Below are positions 12,314-27,200 of a stretch of DNA of 64,000 bases, in pieces. The notes under the pieces are model-generated. The model was given only the letters and a program-made list of their open reading frames with translations, ran no database searches and was not told the DNA's origin. The translations under genes and the position numbers were made by a program. This stretch comes from Adineta vaga. Taxonomy: Eukaryota; Rotifera. Where the stretch lies: assembly GCA_021613535.1 (NCBI GenBank), contig CP075497.1, forward strand, positions 13,702,001 to 13,766,000. The letters run 5' to 3'. Position 1 is the first letter of the stretch. The number at the start of each line of letters is the position of its first letter.

Positions 12314-15300
12314 CTATAAGTTAGAAACTTGTGATCAACGGTAACTGATACGAAAGCGGATGGAGCTTATTTGAAAATTTGTTTATTGTTGGTCGGAGAT
12401 AAAGTGCAAGGGTTTGCGGTAGAGGAAAAGCGTATGTTTCAGACGGTTTAACGTAATTATGAAATTGGGAGAAGATGAGATGGAATGAATAGGACGCTCT
12501 GGATGCGGATAAGTTGGTATAAGAATTAAAAATCGCGAAAAATAATTATTGACTACTATTTTTTGAGAGTTTTTTGGGAACGACGAAGATAGAGTGTTAA
12601 AAAGTTGCAAATGATAAAAAGCGACGGGGAATTTTGAAAAATGATTAGAGCCAAGTGAAGTAGACTTGAGATCATAATCAAAAGGTTAAATTTTAATAAA
12701 AATGAGGCATTGGTTTCGATCAGTCTGTTTGTTCTTTCATGACTATGTTCAATTTGGATAGCTATGCAGAGTTTTTACCAAGTTGTGGATGTAGTTGTTT
12801 TGTCGGATTTTGATGTTTCATAGAGAGGTAGATGACAATATGCACGAACAACATTTATCGGGATCAATTCATTTGACACTCGACTGAATTAGTAATCTTT
12901 AGATGTCAAGATGAAAAATTGCTTGTTGTTTTCTAGGCATTCAGTCCCTGTAATAGCCACTAAGGTCAAACAATACGGACCGTGGTGTTAGTCCTGGGTA
13001 AGATCACCAAACTGTTCATAACACTTCCATATATACAGAGGAGGGTAGAGAACAGTTTGGTGGCTCCAAGGGGAGTGAAGGACAGAAGGTGACTGAGATT
13101 TAACTTAACTTCGATTAGGTTTTGTAGCGGGTAACTCCGCTAGTAGAAGATAGAATAATATTGAAGCGTGTCTTTCATAGAAAAACAAGAAACCTGTGTC
13201 CAAAAATCTTTCTTCAAGAATTATCTACACTTGTTTTCAGTCTAACGAAAACGAATTCGAAGAGCTTTGACTATAGTTCTTATTTATCGAGTGCTCCACG
13301 ATCGAAATCGCTGTCTGAATGGAATGCTAGACTACAAAGAACAGCTGTCGTCATATTTTCATGCTTACACATGTCTGTTTTTTCTCGACACAAGAATGAA
13401 TACCATGGAGTACACATAAGAGTATCTCCGAAACTGAACTTAAACCTGGTGGGCCTTTTACCTTTCAGTGCTATATGAAGAAACATACAAACGAACACGC
13501 AAATCACGTTTCTCATAAAACTCTCTTGTCAGTCGAGAGAATAAGTAAGAATAACTTTAATATCGATTATCGTTCAGCAGTGAGACTGTTTTTTCACATG
13601 CGTTTTTCGTTTATTTTCTGTTATACGTACTCTTTTTGATTTTTCTATGTATTACCGATCTTAAGTAAAAATTATACTAGAAAACAGCATACAGTAAAAG
13701 TAGGATTCTAAAAAACTCTACGCCATTCATTAGCATTTTATCAGATTCTAGAACTTCAGGAACTCGTTCTTTTCTCTCTGATATTAGTTCTAAAGAAAAT
13801 ATAGTAATGGATTCAGAGAGAAAAGATTTGTGGATACTAACTAATGAACCAGAGATGCGTAAATACAAATACAAACTGTACTGGACTTGATGTATATATT
13901 ATTTGTAAATGTGTACTCAGAAATCTATCCTATAGCTATTATTCATGTACTGTCATGCACTGATCCCACTTTGGATCTAAATCGTAGAATCGGTTGACTT
14001 GTACGCTCATGTATTGTTTCTACTTTACATCTGAAATCTAAAAATAGTTACCTTGTTCTAAAATGTTCAGTTAAAAATCAGGCCTGAATCAAAAAAAATC
14101 TATAAATATTGGTTCTCGTCTTCTGTTAAATATGGTGATCTACTTCGATGCTCCATCGTTCCATAAACTCAATCTGACATGAAATTCAAAATTCATAATT
14201 AACATTCTAACTAGAAATCGTTAGCGTGTATTGTAAAAAAACACCCAACTATCCTAGCGACTATCAAGAATTATCAAAATGTTTATTACATATCATCTTG
14301 CTCGATCCTGGTCGAGATGCTGTTCATCAGGTCTTCAAAGTATTTTTATTTTTTGCCATCTTGTTCGACTTGGACACAAACGCATCTATCAGTCAGTCTT
14401 TTCTCATCATATACCTAAGCTAGAGCCAGTACATGAGAATACATAAGATTACCTGGACGTACAAGCTAAACGATTCTAAGATATATACTCAAAGTATGGT
14501 CAGTACATAAGAAAATAGGCGAGTGCAGAGTGAACGAATCTGATATGGTTAAGTAAAAATAGTGTTGCACTATGTAGTATTTCTGGTATAAGAGTGACAC
14601 GTAAAGTACAGTGAAAGTTGTCCTCATATTTGCGCAGCCCTCTAATAAACTGACACTAGGACAATATAGCAGTCGACATTTATTATACGAACTGATTATT
14701 TATCGGACACTGCCTATACGGGAGTGGTAAAAGTAAGCATAGCTCTAAACGCAACCACATTTTTGTCTCTATATTTCTCATCTATATGAACCACGAGGAA
14801 TACCGATCAAGGCACGATAGTTGTAAATGATGATGCACGGAGAAATACAATAGTATCGTTTGCCGGTGCTGTATGCTAAGAAACTCACTGGAAAAAACCA
14901 AAAATATACGGTTTGGAATGCGGCAAATAAAGATATATACACAATCTTTATTTGTCGATCTGAACACAATTGCATAGACAAATCCTACGACTCTTAACTA
15001 CTGTATTTCATACTGATATTCCTCCTGCATTTAGCATTTGCATCATTTTCCTATGACCTCAATAGCTCTTCCACATGTACACTGTAAAAATATTGGTGTT
15101 TTACCGAGCTCATTAGGTTTCCTATACTTCCACCAATCGATTTTGATTTTAGTGAGATCGAGAAGGTTCGGCAGTGTTCAAAAAGTTCAGAATATTTTGA
15201 ATTGAACCACACATGGTTCGGTATGATCACTGAAGGTTTAGTGCAGTTTATTCGGAACGAATAATAAGTTGACAAATCCTTAAAAGCTTGACGAAATTTG

Positions 15301-18300
15301 TGCGAAACTCGTCGAGGTTTCGTATGTCAATTGGAGGTTCAGTCAATTCGATACCGATCGGCTTGCACTCTCGTAAAATTTGCACGAATCTTTAAAGGCT
15401 TCCAAAGTTCATAAAAATTTTAGCAACTTTATTACTAAAGTTGTGGTGGTTCTGTATATTATTTACTGGACCGTTGACAGCCCAATTACGTGTCTGAAGG
15501 TTCAACAACCTTCATGCGAAACCTTTTATCATCCGACTATTCATATGAAGGTTCTATTTATCTTCATATAACGAGTTTTGGTTTCGTACACTTCAACGTA
15601 GTTCGAAATAGCCTTTACGGAACCATCGATGGTTTCGTATTGTGGCTTAGGGTTCGGCGGATTTCATGCGAAACGACCGAAGAGTCTCGTTAATTCACTC
15701 ATGGTTTAGAAGAATTTATTCGAAACTGTCATGGGATTCGAACAGCGAGTAAAGGTTTGGTTCAGTTTTTCCGAAATTAACTATGGTTTCATATACTCAC
15801 CCATGGTCTAGCGAAACTATCAACGGTTTCTTCTCATCGCGCAAGGATTGGTACAGTTTCAGTCGAACTGTCTCTGCCTTTGGATATTGGTCGAAGATTT
15901 AAGAGAATTTAGGCTAAACTATCATGAGTTCTGTACGCTTACAAGTGGTTCAGTATAACTTTTTCGAAACGACTATCAACCTCGCAGAATGAGTGGAGGG
16001 TAGGCAAAACTTTTACTAAACCATTGACATCTGACACTAGTCCAGTTAACAAATGAGGAGGGCTCAGTGAAATATATGACTATTCATATGAGCGGATGTC
16101 CGCCATTCAATAGTCTGGCGAGCAGTTAGGTAAGTGATGGTTTGTCATAAATTACATCTTTTCTTCTTGACTGTTTAGAATCAATGTCAATAGGTTTTTG
16201 GATTGGTCAACGTCTACCCATGCCCTTAACAGTATTTGTCAGATTTGCAGGCGCCTTCGAAAAAAATCTTTGAAGAATGAATTATAAAGTGGCTGAATAC
16301 GGAGCCTCTAATATAATCATCAGAAAAGAGTATTCCACCAGACGAAAAGAAAGATCAATGCAGTGAAGGTTTCGCAGCTACAGGGTAGCACGAAACCTTT
16401 TTTGAGATAGATTCAGCGGGTTTTGTACGGCACCACTGGTGCGGAACCTTTGCTACGGAATCTCTGTTCTGAATTTTTCTGCTAAGGTTCTATCCGAAGC
16501 CTTCATTCGATCAAAACGAAAAACGATTTTTCCGTGTATCTGAGGGAAAATTCTTTTCTTTTTACAGTGTATATATTCCTTTTTTTTTCTTTAGTTGATT
16601 ACTTCTACTGATCCAAATTATTACCTTCGTTTATCACCTCACATTGTCGACTAAATAAAACATCATCAACTTCCCTTCTTTCTTCTGGTAAAACAATCTC
16701 AAATGCTGATATTGGAATCTCATATCCATTCTGCACCATCACTATGTCTTCTTCCGAAGAAAACACTTGTTCGAAGACATACTGAAATCGCACACCTATC
16801 TCTCGAACTGTGCTCTCATTAAATAAGTCAGAGACTGCAGTCAATGCACACGAAAGTTGACCATCTTTCGATGTTGTTGGATCATAGATGAAACGGAGTG
16901 AAAAGTCAAATTTAGCCACTTCAAATGAGTCATCTAGTGAGACATTCACCAGTCGTGCTTCGTCCAGGTTCAGTTCATTGACAGCAGATGAATCAGTGAG
17001 AAGAAAATCAAGCATTGTTTCAACAAGTGAAATATTAGAGTGATTGACATGACGAAGATCAGCGAGAAGATGCTGAAGTGGATAATGAGAATGCGGAAAA
17101 ATTGATAGACATTTGCATCGAACTTGTTGAGCAAGTTCATGAAATGACCAATGTGGATCAAGTTGAAGACGACAAGGTAATGTCGACACAAACATACCAA
17201 TCATCTGCTGTAATTCGGACCTATACCGATTCGCATTGATCGTAGCAATATACAGATCTGTTTCAAGATGAGATAATCGAAAAAGAAATAGATAGAATGT
17301 CGCTAAGGCAAGTTGAAAGAGTGTAAGATGATGATTGGATGCATAGTTGACAAATGCTGAACATGATTGCTGATCAAATGTAAGTGAAACAAACGATGCT
17401 GAGCCAGATCGTTGATTAATAGTTGATGATGCACGCTGTCTATCAGCAACTAAAAGCAGAGGATGAACTTGATGAAAAGTCAATCCATGTAGTTGTGAAC
17501 ACCAGAATCTCTGAGATAGAGTCATGTCGATGAGATGCTCATGAACTGAATAATCAATATATTGAAATGTTTCATCATCACCATCATCATTCAAGGTCAA
17601 AGAAGAAGTGTTGCTTTTTGAATAAGCGAGCGATAGATCACGAATGAAGATTGATGTTGAAGTGCCATCAAAGAATGCATGATGAATAGTGAACAAGATG
17701 AAATCGTTGACATTCAATAGATCATCATTATCAAAAGTGTCTGTTGATGAACGAGAACGGAGAACATGACAATTAATCACATGTCCATCGGATAAGTCAA
17801 ATAAGTTCGGTTGACTGATAATCTTCTTGATACTTTCATTTTCTCCACCATGAAGATCGATCATCGACAATCTACATGATTTCATATGGGAATAGTTCTG
17901 CACTAGAATTCCGTTCGTATTGAGATGAAGTGCAGTTCGAAGAATATGATGTTTTGCAATGACGTGTTGGAATGCATGATGTAATCGAGAGAACGATATG
18001 GGATGATTGAGAGATGAAATACGATATAAGAGTGGAATAGCATACATATTGTGATTGTTTGTTGGTGATGAGAAATGGATGTGATCATCCAAGAAAATAC
18101 GTTCTTGTGCATAGGATGCCTTTGCTAGAAAAAAGAGAAGAGTTATTTGTCGATAGTGTCTTAGGGTATGAAGTTTCTTACCTTCCGTCAGATGAAGTGA
18201 AAACCAAGTGGAATCATCTGTTGTGTGTGACATGTCGAGATTCTGTTGAATGGCCTGAGCATGATGAAAAATAGTTGGGTTTTGAAAAAGATCGGTGATA

Positions 18301-21206
18301 GAAAGTGATGAAGTTGAATGAAAATGAAATTCGGTTTTATATCGATGAAAGAGTTGTATCATCAGAAGAGAATGAGCACCGACTGAGAACAGATTGGTAT
18401 GGAGGGAGATGTTTTCCTGGTGAAACAAATCACAACAGATGCGATGAATGGCGATCTCAGTGCTAGTAGTCGGTAATTGTAGTTCACTATCACTATGAAT
18501 TTGTATAGGAGAAAGATGAGAAGAAGGAAGACTTTTTCGATCAATTTTGCCGTTCGCATTCAATGGAAATCTGTCAAGAATAATGAATATCGACGGAATC
18601 ATATGTGGTGGAAGATGTGATTGACAATGATCACGAAGTTGTTGTTCATTCACAGATGAACTTTGGACATATGCAATCAGATAATCATCGTGCCATTTCA
18701 TCACAACACAAGCTGAGATCGACGAAATGAAGAAAAGACATTGTTCGATTTCACCCAGTTCAATACGTTGACCATGCACTTTCACTTGATGATCTTTTCG
18801 TCCTCGGTAATGAAGAAGACCATTGCCATCCATATGAACGAGATCTCCTGTTCGGTAGAACAACTCATCATCCACATAAATCAGTGCTTTTGCACTCAGA
18901 TCATCACGATGAAGATAGCCAGCGAAGACACCAGCACCACCAACGAACAATTCACCTTCTTCATTCACAATGACTGATTGATGGAATTCATCGAATACCA
19001 AACATTGATATTGAGGAAGTGGTGAACCAATGGGAACAGTAGTGTAGTCTGTCATTGTGTTCAAAGAATATATCGTACTACCAATGGTTACCTCGGCTGG
19101 ACCGTAGAGATTACATACGTCATGGTTCGATTTTTCGAATTTTCTTAGGATGTCCACTAGTTTCACAACAAAAGGTTCACCTATGAAATAAGGATACGGT
19201 CGCGTATGCAAAAAACCAATACAGATTTTCTCACTTACCGCCACTCCATAGTGAGCGTAGATGGAATGAAACGTCGTTTCTTTTGACGTACTCATCAACA
19301 TACTTGAAGAAATCAAACAGTAAACTTGGTACCGAATGCATGTAGGTGATTTGTTTTTCTTGCAAGATTTTCGCTAAGTAATCAAAATCGAGTGCACCAT
19401 GTGGATGAAGCATGACTAACGTTCCTCCAATCATCAGAATGCCAAGAATTTCTTGAACATGAATATCAAATGAGCACCGTGCCATCTGCAAAACAATATC
19501 AATGTTATTGAATGAAATGATGCTAGTCAGCGATTGAATATAGTTAACGAAATTCCGTTGACGAACTTGAGCCTAAATACCAAATAATCATACTAACATA
19601 CTCATAAAAACAAAGAAAAATAACCAACCGCTTTAGGTATTCCAGTTGATCCACTTGTAAAGATGATGTAGGCGATGTTCTCTGATGAGATCGTCACATT
19701 CGATAGTTTGTGAACACCAATATCATCTTTGCTGGAATAGTCATTCATCAAGATCTCATCAATATTCACAGACAGTTCACCACTCTCGATGCCAACAAAC
19801 TTGTCTGATGTCAGCCAATGAACAAGAACAAGTCGACTGTGTGTTTGTTTAACAAGTGATTGCAAACGATGCTGAGGATCTCGAGGTGACAACGGACAGT
19901 ATACACCGCCTACCATTTCGATCGCCATCATACCAATCACCTACAAATCAATCACATCCTTTTTCTTCGATCCACTCTCCGATATCACAATCACTCACCA
20001 TTGTCATACTTCTTTCCACACATTGACAAATAATATCACCCACCACAATACACTTCTCTTCAACAAAATGTAATGACACCATCTGAACAGAATGCAACAA
20101 CTCTGCATATGTCAACGATTGTTCATCGAGTTCAACTGCCACTTTCTGTGGATGTGTCATGACTCGTTCGATGAATGCATGAGGAATACACTGATCACTA
20201 AGAGCAAGAGGAGCATCGGAGAATGGTGTCAGTTGTGTGTTGTTCTGTGCTTGCAGAAGAAGTCGATCATGAGGTAAAGACAGTGATAATTGAGGGATGG
20301 ATATGTCTAGTAGAGATGAGTGCCATTGGAAGATGAAAACAGCCGATGTAACATGAGATGGAATCGTTGAGCTATTGTTTGAATCGTTTCACAAGTGAAG
20401 AGGTCAAGAGATGCATTGAGGGTGCAAGAAAAGTGATTTGTCGTTGGATCATGCATGAAACTAGCTGTGAAATCAGCTTCACTTGTACACATATCGAGTG
20501 ACGGAGATATCAGCAAAAGTCGACTATTTCCAATCGCTGTTTCATGCTGATCCGTTGCATCAACGAGAGAAGTGATGAACTCAAATGAGGTGTCGAGGAA
20601 TGAAGGGTGTGAAAGATGAGGATGTTGATTGAGAATGTGTTGAAGTGGATAATAGGAGTATTTCAATGAGTTTGTTGCTCTTTCACATACGTGATGGATA
20701 AGTTGAGTCAATGACCAATGAACATCTAGTTGACATCGAAGTGGAATGGCATTGGCGAACATTCCAATGATTGAATTGAGTTCTGGTCGATATCGACCAT
20801 GGACATTCGTTCCAATGCAAAGATCGTGTTGTCCATTGGTGATTTTGAAGAGGAAAAGAAAATAGAATGAAAGAATGAGATGTTCAAGCGAGATTTGATT
20901 TGTTGATGCATAGATGAGAAGTTGATAGGAGAGATGTGAGTCGAAATCAAAAGTGAGAGATGTTCCACGACCACTTCGATGTTCATTGGAAAGGCGATGT
21001 CGATCGTAGGGCAACGCCAGTGGTTGATGAAGTTGACAATGATGAAGTGTGTCAAGCCAGAAAAGACGTGCACCGGTCATTGACATTTGCTGTTCGATGA
21101 CGGCATCTAGGAAGGAGAAATGTGGGGAAAGAAAATGAGCAAAGGAATAGAAGAGAGTGATATTTACAATCGAGATAACGAAGAGTAGTAGTAGTAGTAG
21201 TATCAT

Positions 21207-21247
<41 letters not shown>

Positions 21248-24200
21248 TGTGAAGAGAGTTGACCTGTGACATATGCTTGATTGAGATCGTGTAGAAAGAT
21301 GTCCATTGATGGAAAGTCAAACATTGCATGATGGAAGTTGAAGATAAGCAGATCTTTGTCCGACAAGAGACCATCAGATGAGATGTGATTGTGATAAACC
21401 AGATGACATCGAAAAACAAGTCCTTGAGCTAGATCAAACAGGTGAGGATTTCTCTTTTCTTCGAAGAGAATCTGTTGAAGTTGTTGATCGGTGTGATAGG
21501 TGCTGTTGCAGAAAGAGAAGTGTGGAGTGGGTGTTTTGAGTTGTTGCATGAGTTGCTGTGTGTGAGTGTCGAAGATGAGTGCTGTATGAAGGGATGGGTG
21601 TTTGTTGATGATGAGTTGGAGTGCAAGCGAAAGTTTGCTGGTTGAGAGAGAATGTTGAGGATGTAGACGATAGATGAATGGCATGTTGTAGATCGCCACT
21701 TGTGGATTGTCAGGATCGAAACGTACTTTTTCATCAAGCCAAATCCGTGCTTGCGCATATGATGCTGGTGCTATTTCGAAAGGGAGAGCTATCATAGTAA
21801 TGGAATGTGTTGCACTACTTTCGATGTAGATAAGGAAGGGCATCCACACTTTAACATTCTAATTAGTTAAAAGTATGTGTAGCAGTTTTTGTGTCATGTT
21901 TGTCTATGAGGTTAACTTTCATACTTTTGTAATGGAATCATTCTGGTTGCATAAGTAGCCATTTTGTAGAAAAGTTAATACCGAACAATTTTATCAATGC
22001 AGATGTTGCAGAATTTTCGGTGAAGAGATAGGTATAGGAGAGAGATATACCTATATCCCTATATTTATGTACCTCGATACTAGAACATGCATGTTGCTCT
22101 TGAAAAGCATCTCTTCAAATAATTCAAAAGTTACTTTAGGAATAAAGATGCAGACAAATTTGAATCTTACAAAGTTTAATTGTTGATGAGCTCAATTATT
22201 AAATATATTTTTTTATATTTTTGTGGACGCGAAACATTTACAATTTTGTTCAATTAATGCTGTATTTATTAGCAGTTTCAGCAGTAAATACTTCAAGGTA
22301 TCAATGTAAAAATATTTTTCAAAAATCTCCGATACTTGAATCTAGTATAAAAACGTTCATATAAGTGTTACTTTCACTGACATAGATATGGGGAGGTCTG
22401 AGGGTTACTATAATTGACAAACATTTGATATCTTCATCGCCATTCGACAGAATAAAATATTCTTTTTCGAAAAGTGAGGGTATATTCATACTCTCGATTT
22501 GTACGAACGAAATTATTAAAAATGTTTCCTAAGTATCACTATTGGCTGACACAAAAAAGTTTTGTTACTTCGATAGAAGAAGAGAAGCAACCTATTTGTC
22601 TATATTCTATACTATACCGGCCAAATCAGTTTAATAGAGACGTAACACTGTACAATTTCAATATATATATATATACTAGCGGGCGCTCCCGATGGTGGTC
22701 CAGAACCCTCGTAACTGAAAATGTCATATCTAAGAAAATCACAGTAAATGCAGGAAGGATTGTGCTTAAATTTTCCATCTGTCACGACTGCGTATCCCGC
22801 CACGTATTTCTGAGATAGAACAACTTATATTATATAGTATCCCAATATATTGTCTTCCCTACAGTTCTCGATGCAAAATCTCTTCTTTTTGTAACTGTTC
22901 ACACTAAAAAACCGTTTTTTAACTACTCCTGCTTCAAAATGCATTTTTCTTACAGATTATTCTGCCACTCTCTCAACTTCACTTTACACCTAAAAATCTT
23001 AGACTTACGACTAAAACTTCATCTATCGTGAACGCACATATGTTCACAATAAAGCTCGATAATCCAACGAATATTGTGTCGGGACGAGTGTCTTATTCCG
23101 GACTCACTCTTGCTTCCGTGTAACAGAATCAGATCAGTGCAAAAATGTAGTTACAGATGGACACTATAAAGATTGATCTAACGATTTTTTTTAAATTGTG
23201 TTAAAGTTCACCCACCTTCCATCTTCCATTATCTCTCAACTTTTTCCTATACACACGAAAGTGTCATAGACAGTTTGATCGCCTTAACTATGACATAACC
23301 ATCTGAGTGAAATTTCATCCAAACACTCCTCTTTTGATCCCTCTCTCTTGCCGTCCGTTGAGAATGTTAACCTTCGCTGAATTTATGAAAGTACCTATAA
23401 AAATTTAGTGACGGCACCTGTAATGGGAACCAAATTAATCGTATCAGAGGATGTGGGTGAAATTTTACCTACATCCCCTATATCCTCATCCACGGTAATT
23501 GTAGCTATTAGAGAGACTGAACGCATAGCAAACAAACAAACAAACAAAGTTTCTTCTTTATATATATTTATAGATCTGTAACAAACTTACTAAAATCCTG
23601 TCCTGAGAAGCTGTTGTTAAAATATTATCGTAAGTGGCGTGATAGTGGCAGCGTCAAGTAGAGGCTGAGAGACCTGAACCCTCATCCTCCGAAAATTGTT
23701 TGAAATCCTTCAGATTGTTAAGTCTTTGGTGAAATCTGATGACAAGGTTAAAAACACGATCTTACGACTGGGTCCCCCTCCCAGAATTTTTTGAAAGGGC
23801 CTGGTATCTCTCTAGGATGAGAATCCTAGCACCGCTTCTACTCACAGCTATATTTATTTACCTTCTATACCTACTGGTGTTTTATTTCTGTCAAATACTC
23901 ATTAATTATTTTTCTTAAGAAACTATTGAACCATAAGCAGAAAACAGAGTTACATACCATTTTCGATGATGTTCGTTAAATGAACAAATTTGATATTGTT
24001 TATTTCTTCAGATTCTTCAGAAAGAATCAATGATAACTCTCTGATAGGCTTCGTAAATGAATTCGCTTGCATCCTATTTGAATTTGTCGAAAATAATTGT
24101 GACGAAAAGTATTGAAATCGACGAGTCATTATTTGAACCGTTTCTTCATCACATTGATCATGGCAACAAAGAAAAAAACACGATAATCGGTTGTCATCAG

Positions 24201-27200
24201 ATGACGGGTTGTAAACAAATGTTACTAATAAGTCAAACTTATTTGCATCCTTTGATTGGTTTATAGTTTTTCGTTCCAAATTAATGTCACCCAATGTAAA
24301 ATGGTCTACTTCCGAAGATATTGTAAGAAAATTAAATATTACCCGAAGAAATAGAGCATTGGATTGATTCAAATGGAAATCAGTTAGAACATGTTGAAGC
24401 GGATAATGAGAATGTTCAAATATTGATACACACTTCTCCTGTACATGTTTAACAAACTCATCAAATGACAAATAAGGATTGATTTGCACACGATAGGGTA
24501 ATGTCGATACAAACATACCAATAAGATCCTGTAACTCATTTCGATATCGATTCGCATTAATACAGGAAATACACAAATCGTTTTGGCCAGATGTTAACTT
24601 GAATAAAAAAGTATAAAAAATAGTTAATCCAAGTTGAAATGGTGTGAGATGATTTGATGAAGCATATTTAAAAAAGTTCGTCAAGATCTCATCATCGAAA
24701 GATATACAGGTGGCAGAGGTAGTAGTATATCGTTGATCAGTTAATAGACAATGTCTGTCTTTTGGTAACGATAATGGACAATTTAAATCATAGTTTTCCA
24801 GCTGTTTCATCCAGAAATTCCGTGACGATGTCATATTCATTTGACGTTCATAGATAGAATAGTCAATATAGTGTAATCTATTTTCATTTTCAGGCAATAA
24901 AGAATTATTATTGTAAGCAATAGAAAGATCACGAATAAATATTGGTATTGATGTTCCATCAAATGCGGAATGATGAATACTAAATATTATTACATCATCT
25001 TTAGATAAAAAATCATCATTCGGAAGCGAAGAATGTCTAAGGTAAAAATGACGAAGAATATGACAATTAATAACATGTCCTTTTGATAAGTCAAATAAAT
25101 CCGGTTGACTGAATATATCATGTATCGTTTCATTCAGATCATAATCATCGACAACATTTATTACTGAAAAATTATGTGTTTTTGTTTCATCATTAATCAT
25201 ATTTGAATTCAAGCAATGTTGTATAATATCTCCACTACTATCGAGATAAAGCGAGGTGCGAAGAATGCTATGTTTCATAATAACCAAGCGAAATGCACGA
25301 TGTAATCGATTTATAGATAGACGATTGTTAACAGATGATATACGATAAAGTAATGGAATTAAATAAACATTGTTATTATTTATTGATGAAAAAGGAATTT
25401 GTTCATCTAAAAAGATTCGTTCTTGCGCAAATGATGCTCGAGCTATAGCAAAGAATGCAAATATGATATTTTACAATAGATTTTTGCTAATTTGATTTTA
25501 CCTTGAAGAAGATGTAATGGATGCCAAATATCTTCTACATATGGTTTCATATCAGTACTATCATAAATAAATTGTGAATGCCCAATAATTGTTGGATGTT
25601 GGAATATGGTACTCATTGGAACAGATTTGCTTTTTATATTAAATATTTTCCTATACTGACGATAAAGTTGCATAAGTATAAGTGAATGTCCACCCATGCT
25701 AAATATGTTTGTATCAATTGAAATTTCATCTTTTTCTAAAACATTGCACCATATCTTATGAATAGTCTTTTCAATTTCATTTCTGGGTGATAATATTTTT
25801 ACTTCATTTTGATGATGTGCAGTTGAAAGATGAGAAAAATCAGGTTGAGGAAGAAGGTTGCGATCTATTTTTCCATTTACATTCAAAGGTAATCTATCAA
25901 GAATAATAAATAATGATGGAATCATGTGCGGTGGTAAATTAACTTGACAATGTTTACGCAATTGACTTTCAGTCAAATTTGAACTTTGAACATACGCAAG
26001 TAAATGATCATCCTTCCATTTCACAACAACACACGCAGATATTGTTGTATTCAATAAACACCGTTCTATTTCTCCCAGCTCAATTCTTTGTCCACGTAAT
26101 TTGATTTGAAAATCTTTTCTTCCTTGATAATGAAGTAAACCGTTTTGATCAATTCGAACAAGATCACCTGTTCGATAAAATAATTCATTGTTAATGTAAA
26201 ATAATGCTTTTGCTGTTAAATCATCACGTTTAAAGTAACCAGTGAATACACCAACTCCTCCTATGTATAATTCACCCTCTTGTCCAATTATAACTGATTG
26301 TAAATATTCGTCCAAAATTAAACGTTCATAATTAGAAAAAGGTCTACCAATCGGAATACTACTTGAATCAGAAACTATATCAGTTAAATAAAATGTACTG
26401 CCAACTGCTACTTCAGCTGGACCATAAAAATTCCAGATATGGCATGTTTTTTCTACATGTGATCGCAATGACTTGATTAGTACTGATGGAACAGGTTCAC
26501 CTATGGTTTTGAAACAGAAATACTATTTTCGTTTTTGTTCGCTTGTCCATAGCACTTACCAACACAACAAATATTTCGCATTGCTGCCCAAGGAGAATAG
26601 CTGTTTTTCTTAACATGCGTAATTAAAGAATTAAGAAAAGAAGGAACTGTTTGCAGAAATGTAATTTGTTTATCTTGTAAAACATAGTCGAAGTATGTTA
26701 AATCCATATTACCATCAGGATGTAACATAATAATCGTAGATCCGCAAATTAGAGCAGATAGAATTTCACATAAATGAGCATCAAACGTTGAGTTAGAAAG
26801 TTGGACAATAGTATCATTTGTGTTCAATGCGCTAATCTCGACTAACGAATACACATAGTTCACAAAACTTTCATGTTTCACTTGAATCTAAAAAAGAAAA
26901 TATAAAATTTCAAACATGAATGAAAAAACAATTCGCAAGATACCGCTTTAGAAGTGCCAGTCGAGCCACTTGTAAATATGATATAAGCTATACTATCACA
27001 GGTACTTAATATATTAGATAATTGATTAATATTCGTAGGATTGATTTTCTCTTTATTAATCAATGTGGTATCAATATCTAACGTAATAATATCATTATGA
27101 AATATGTTCTTAGTTGAATGGTCAGTAAGAACCAAACGACTTTGAGCTTGTAGTACAAGTGTTGATAAACGGTGCTTTGGATCTCGAATCGATAATGGAC

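Larger units (their letters stand above)
12314..16624 (-). other. 4.3-kb intron 23 between NRPS units 4 and 5
   Basis: Donor GTAATA after the codons for VINE; acceptor TATAG before CACCAGCA. Joining gives phase 1 and restores EAPASYAQARIW. It contains no recognisable gene; short open frames at 13161-13478 and 14226-14423 have no family. It holds a 13-bp hairpin at 13005-13062 and a field of degenerate tandem repeats at about 15130-16050. Confidence 0.7.

Noticed and set aside
13161-13478. 105-aa plus-strand frame in intron 23
   Set aside because: No recognisable family, no repeats of conservation elsewhere in the window, and it is overlapped by an antisense frame. Likely chance.
21052-21849. 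Unit 4 as an independent gene starting at ATG 21849 (also 29110 for unit 3)
   Set aside because: The residues before APASYAQ are unlike any C-domain start and lie before a good acceptor with the same phase as all other units. Kept only as a minor alternative.
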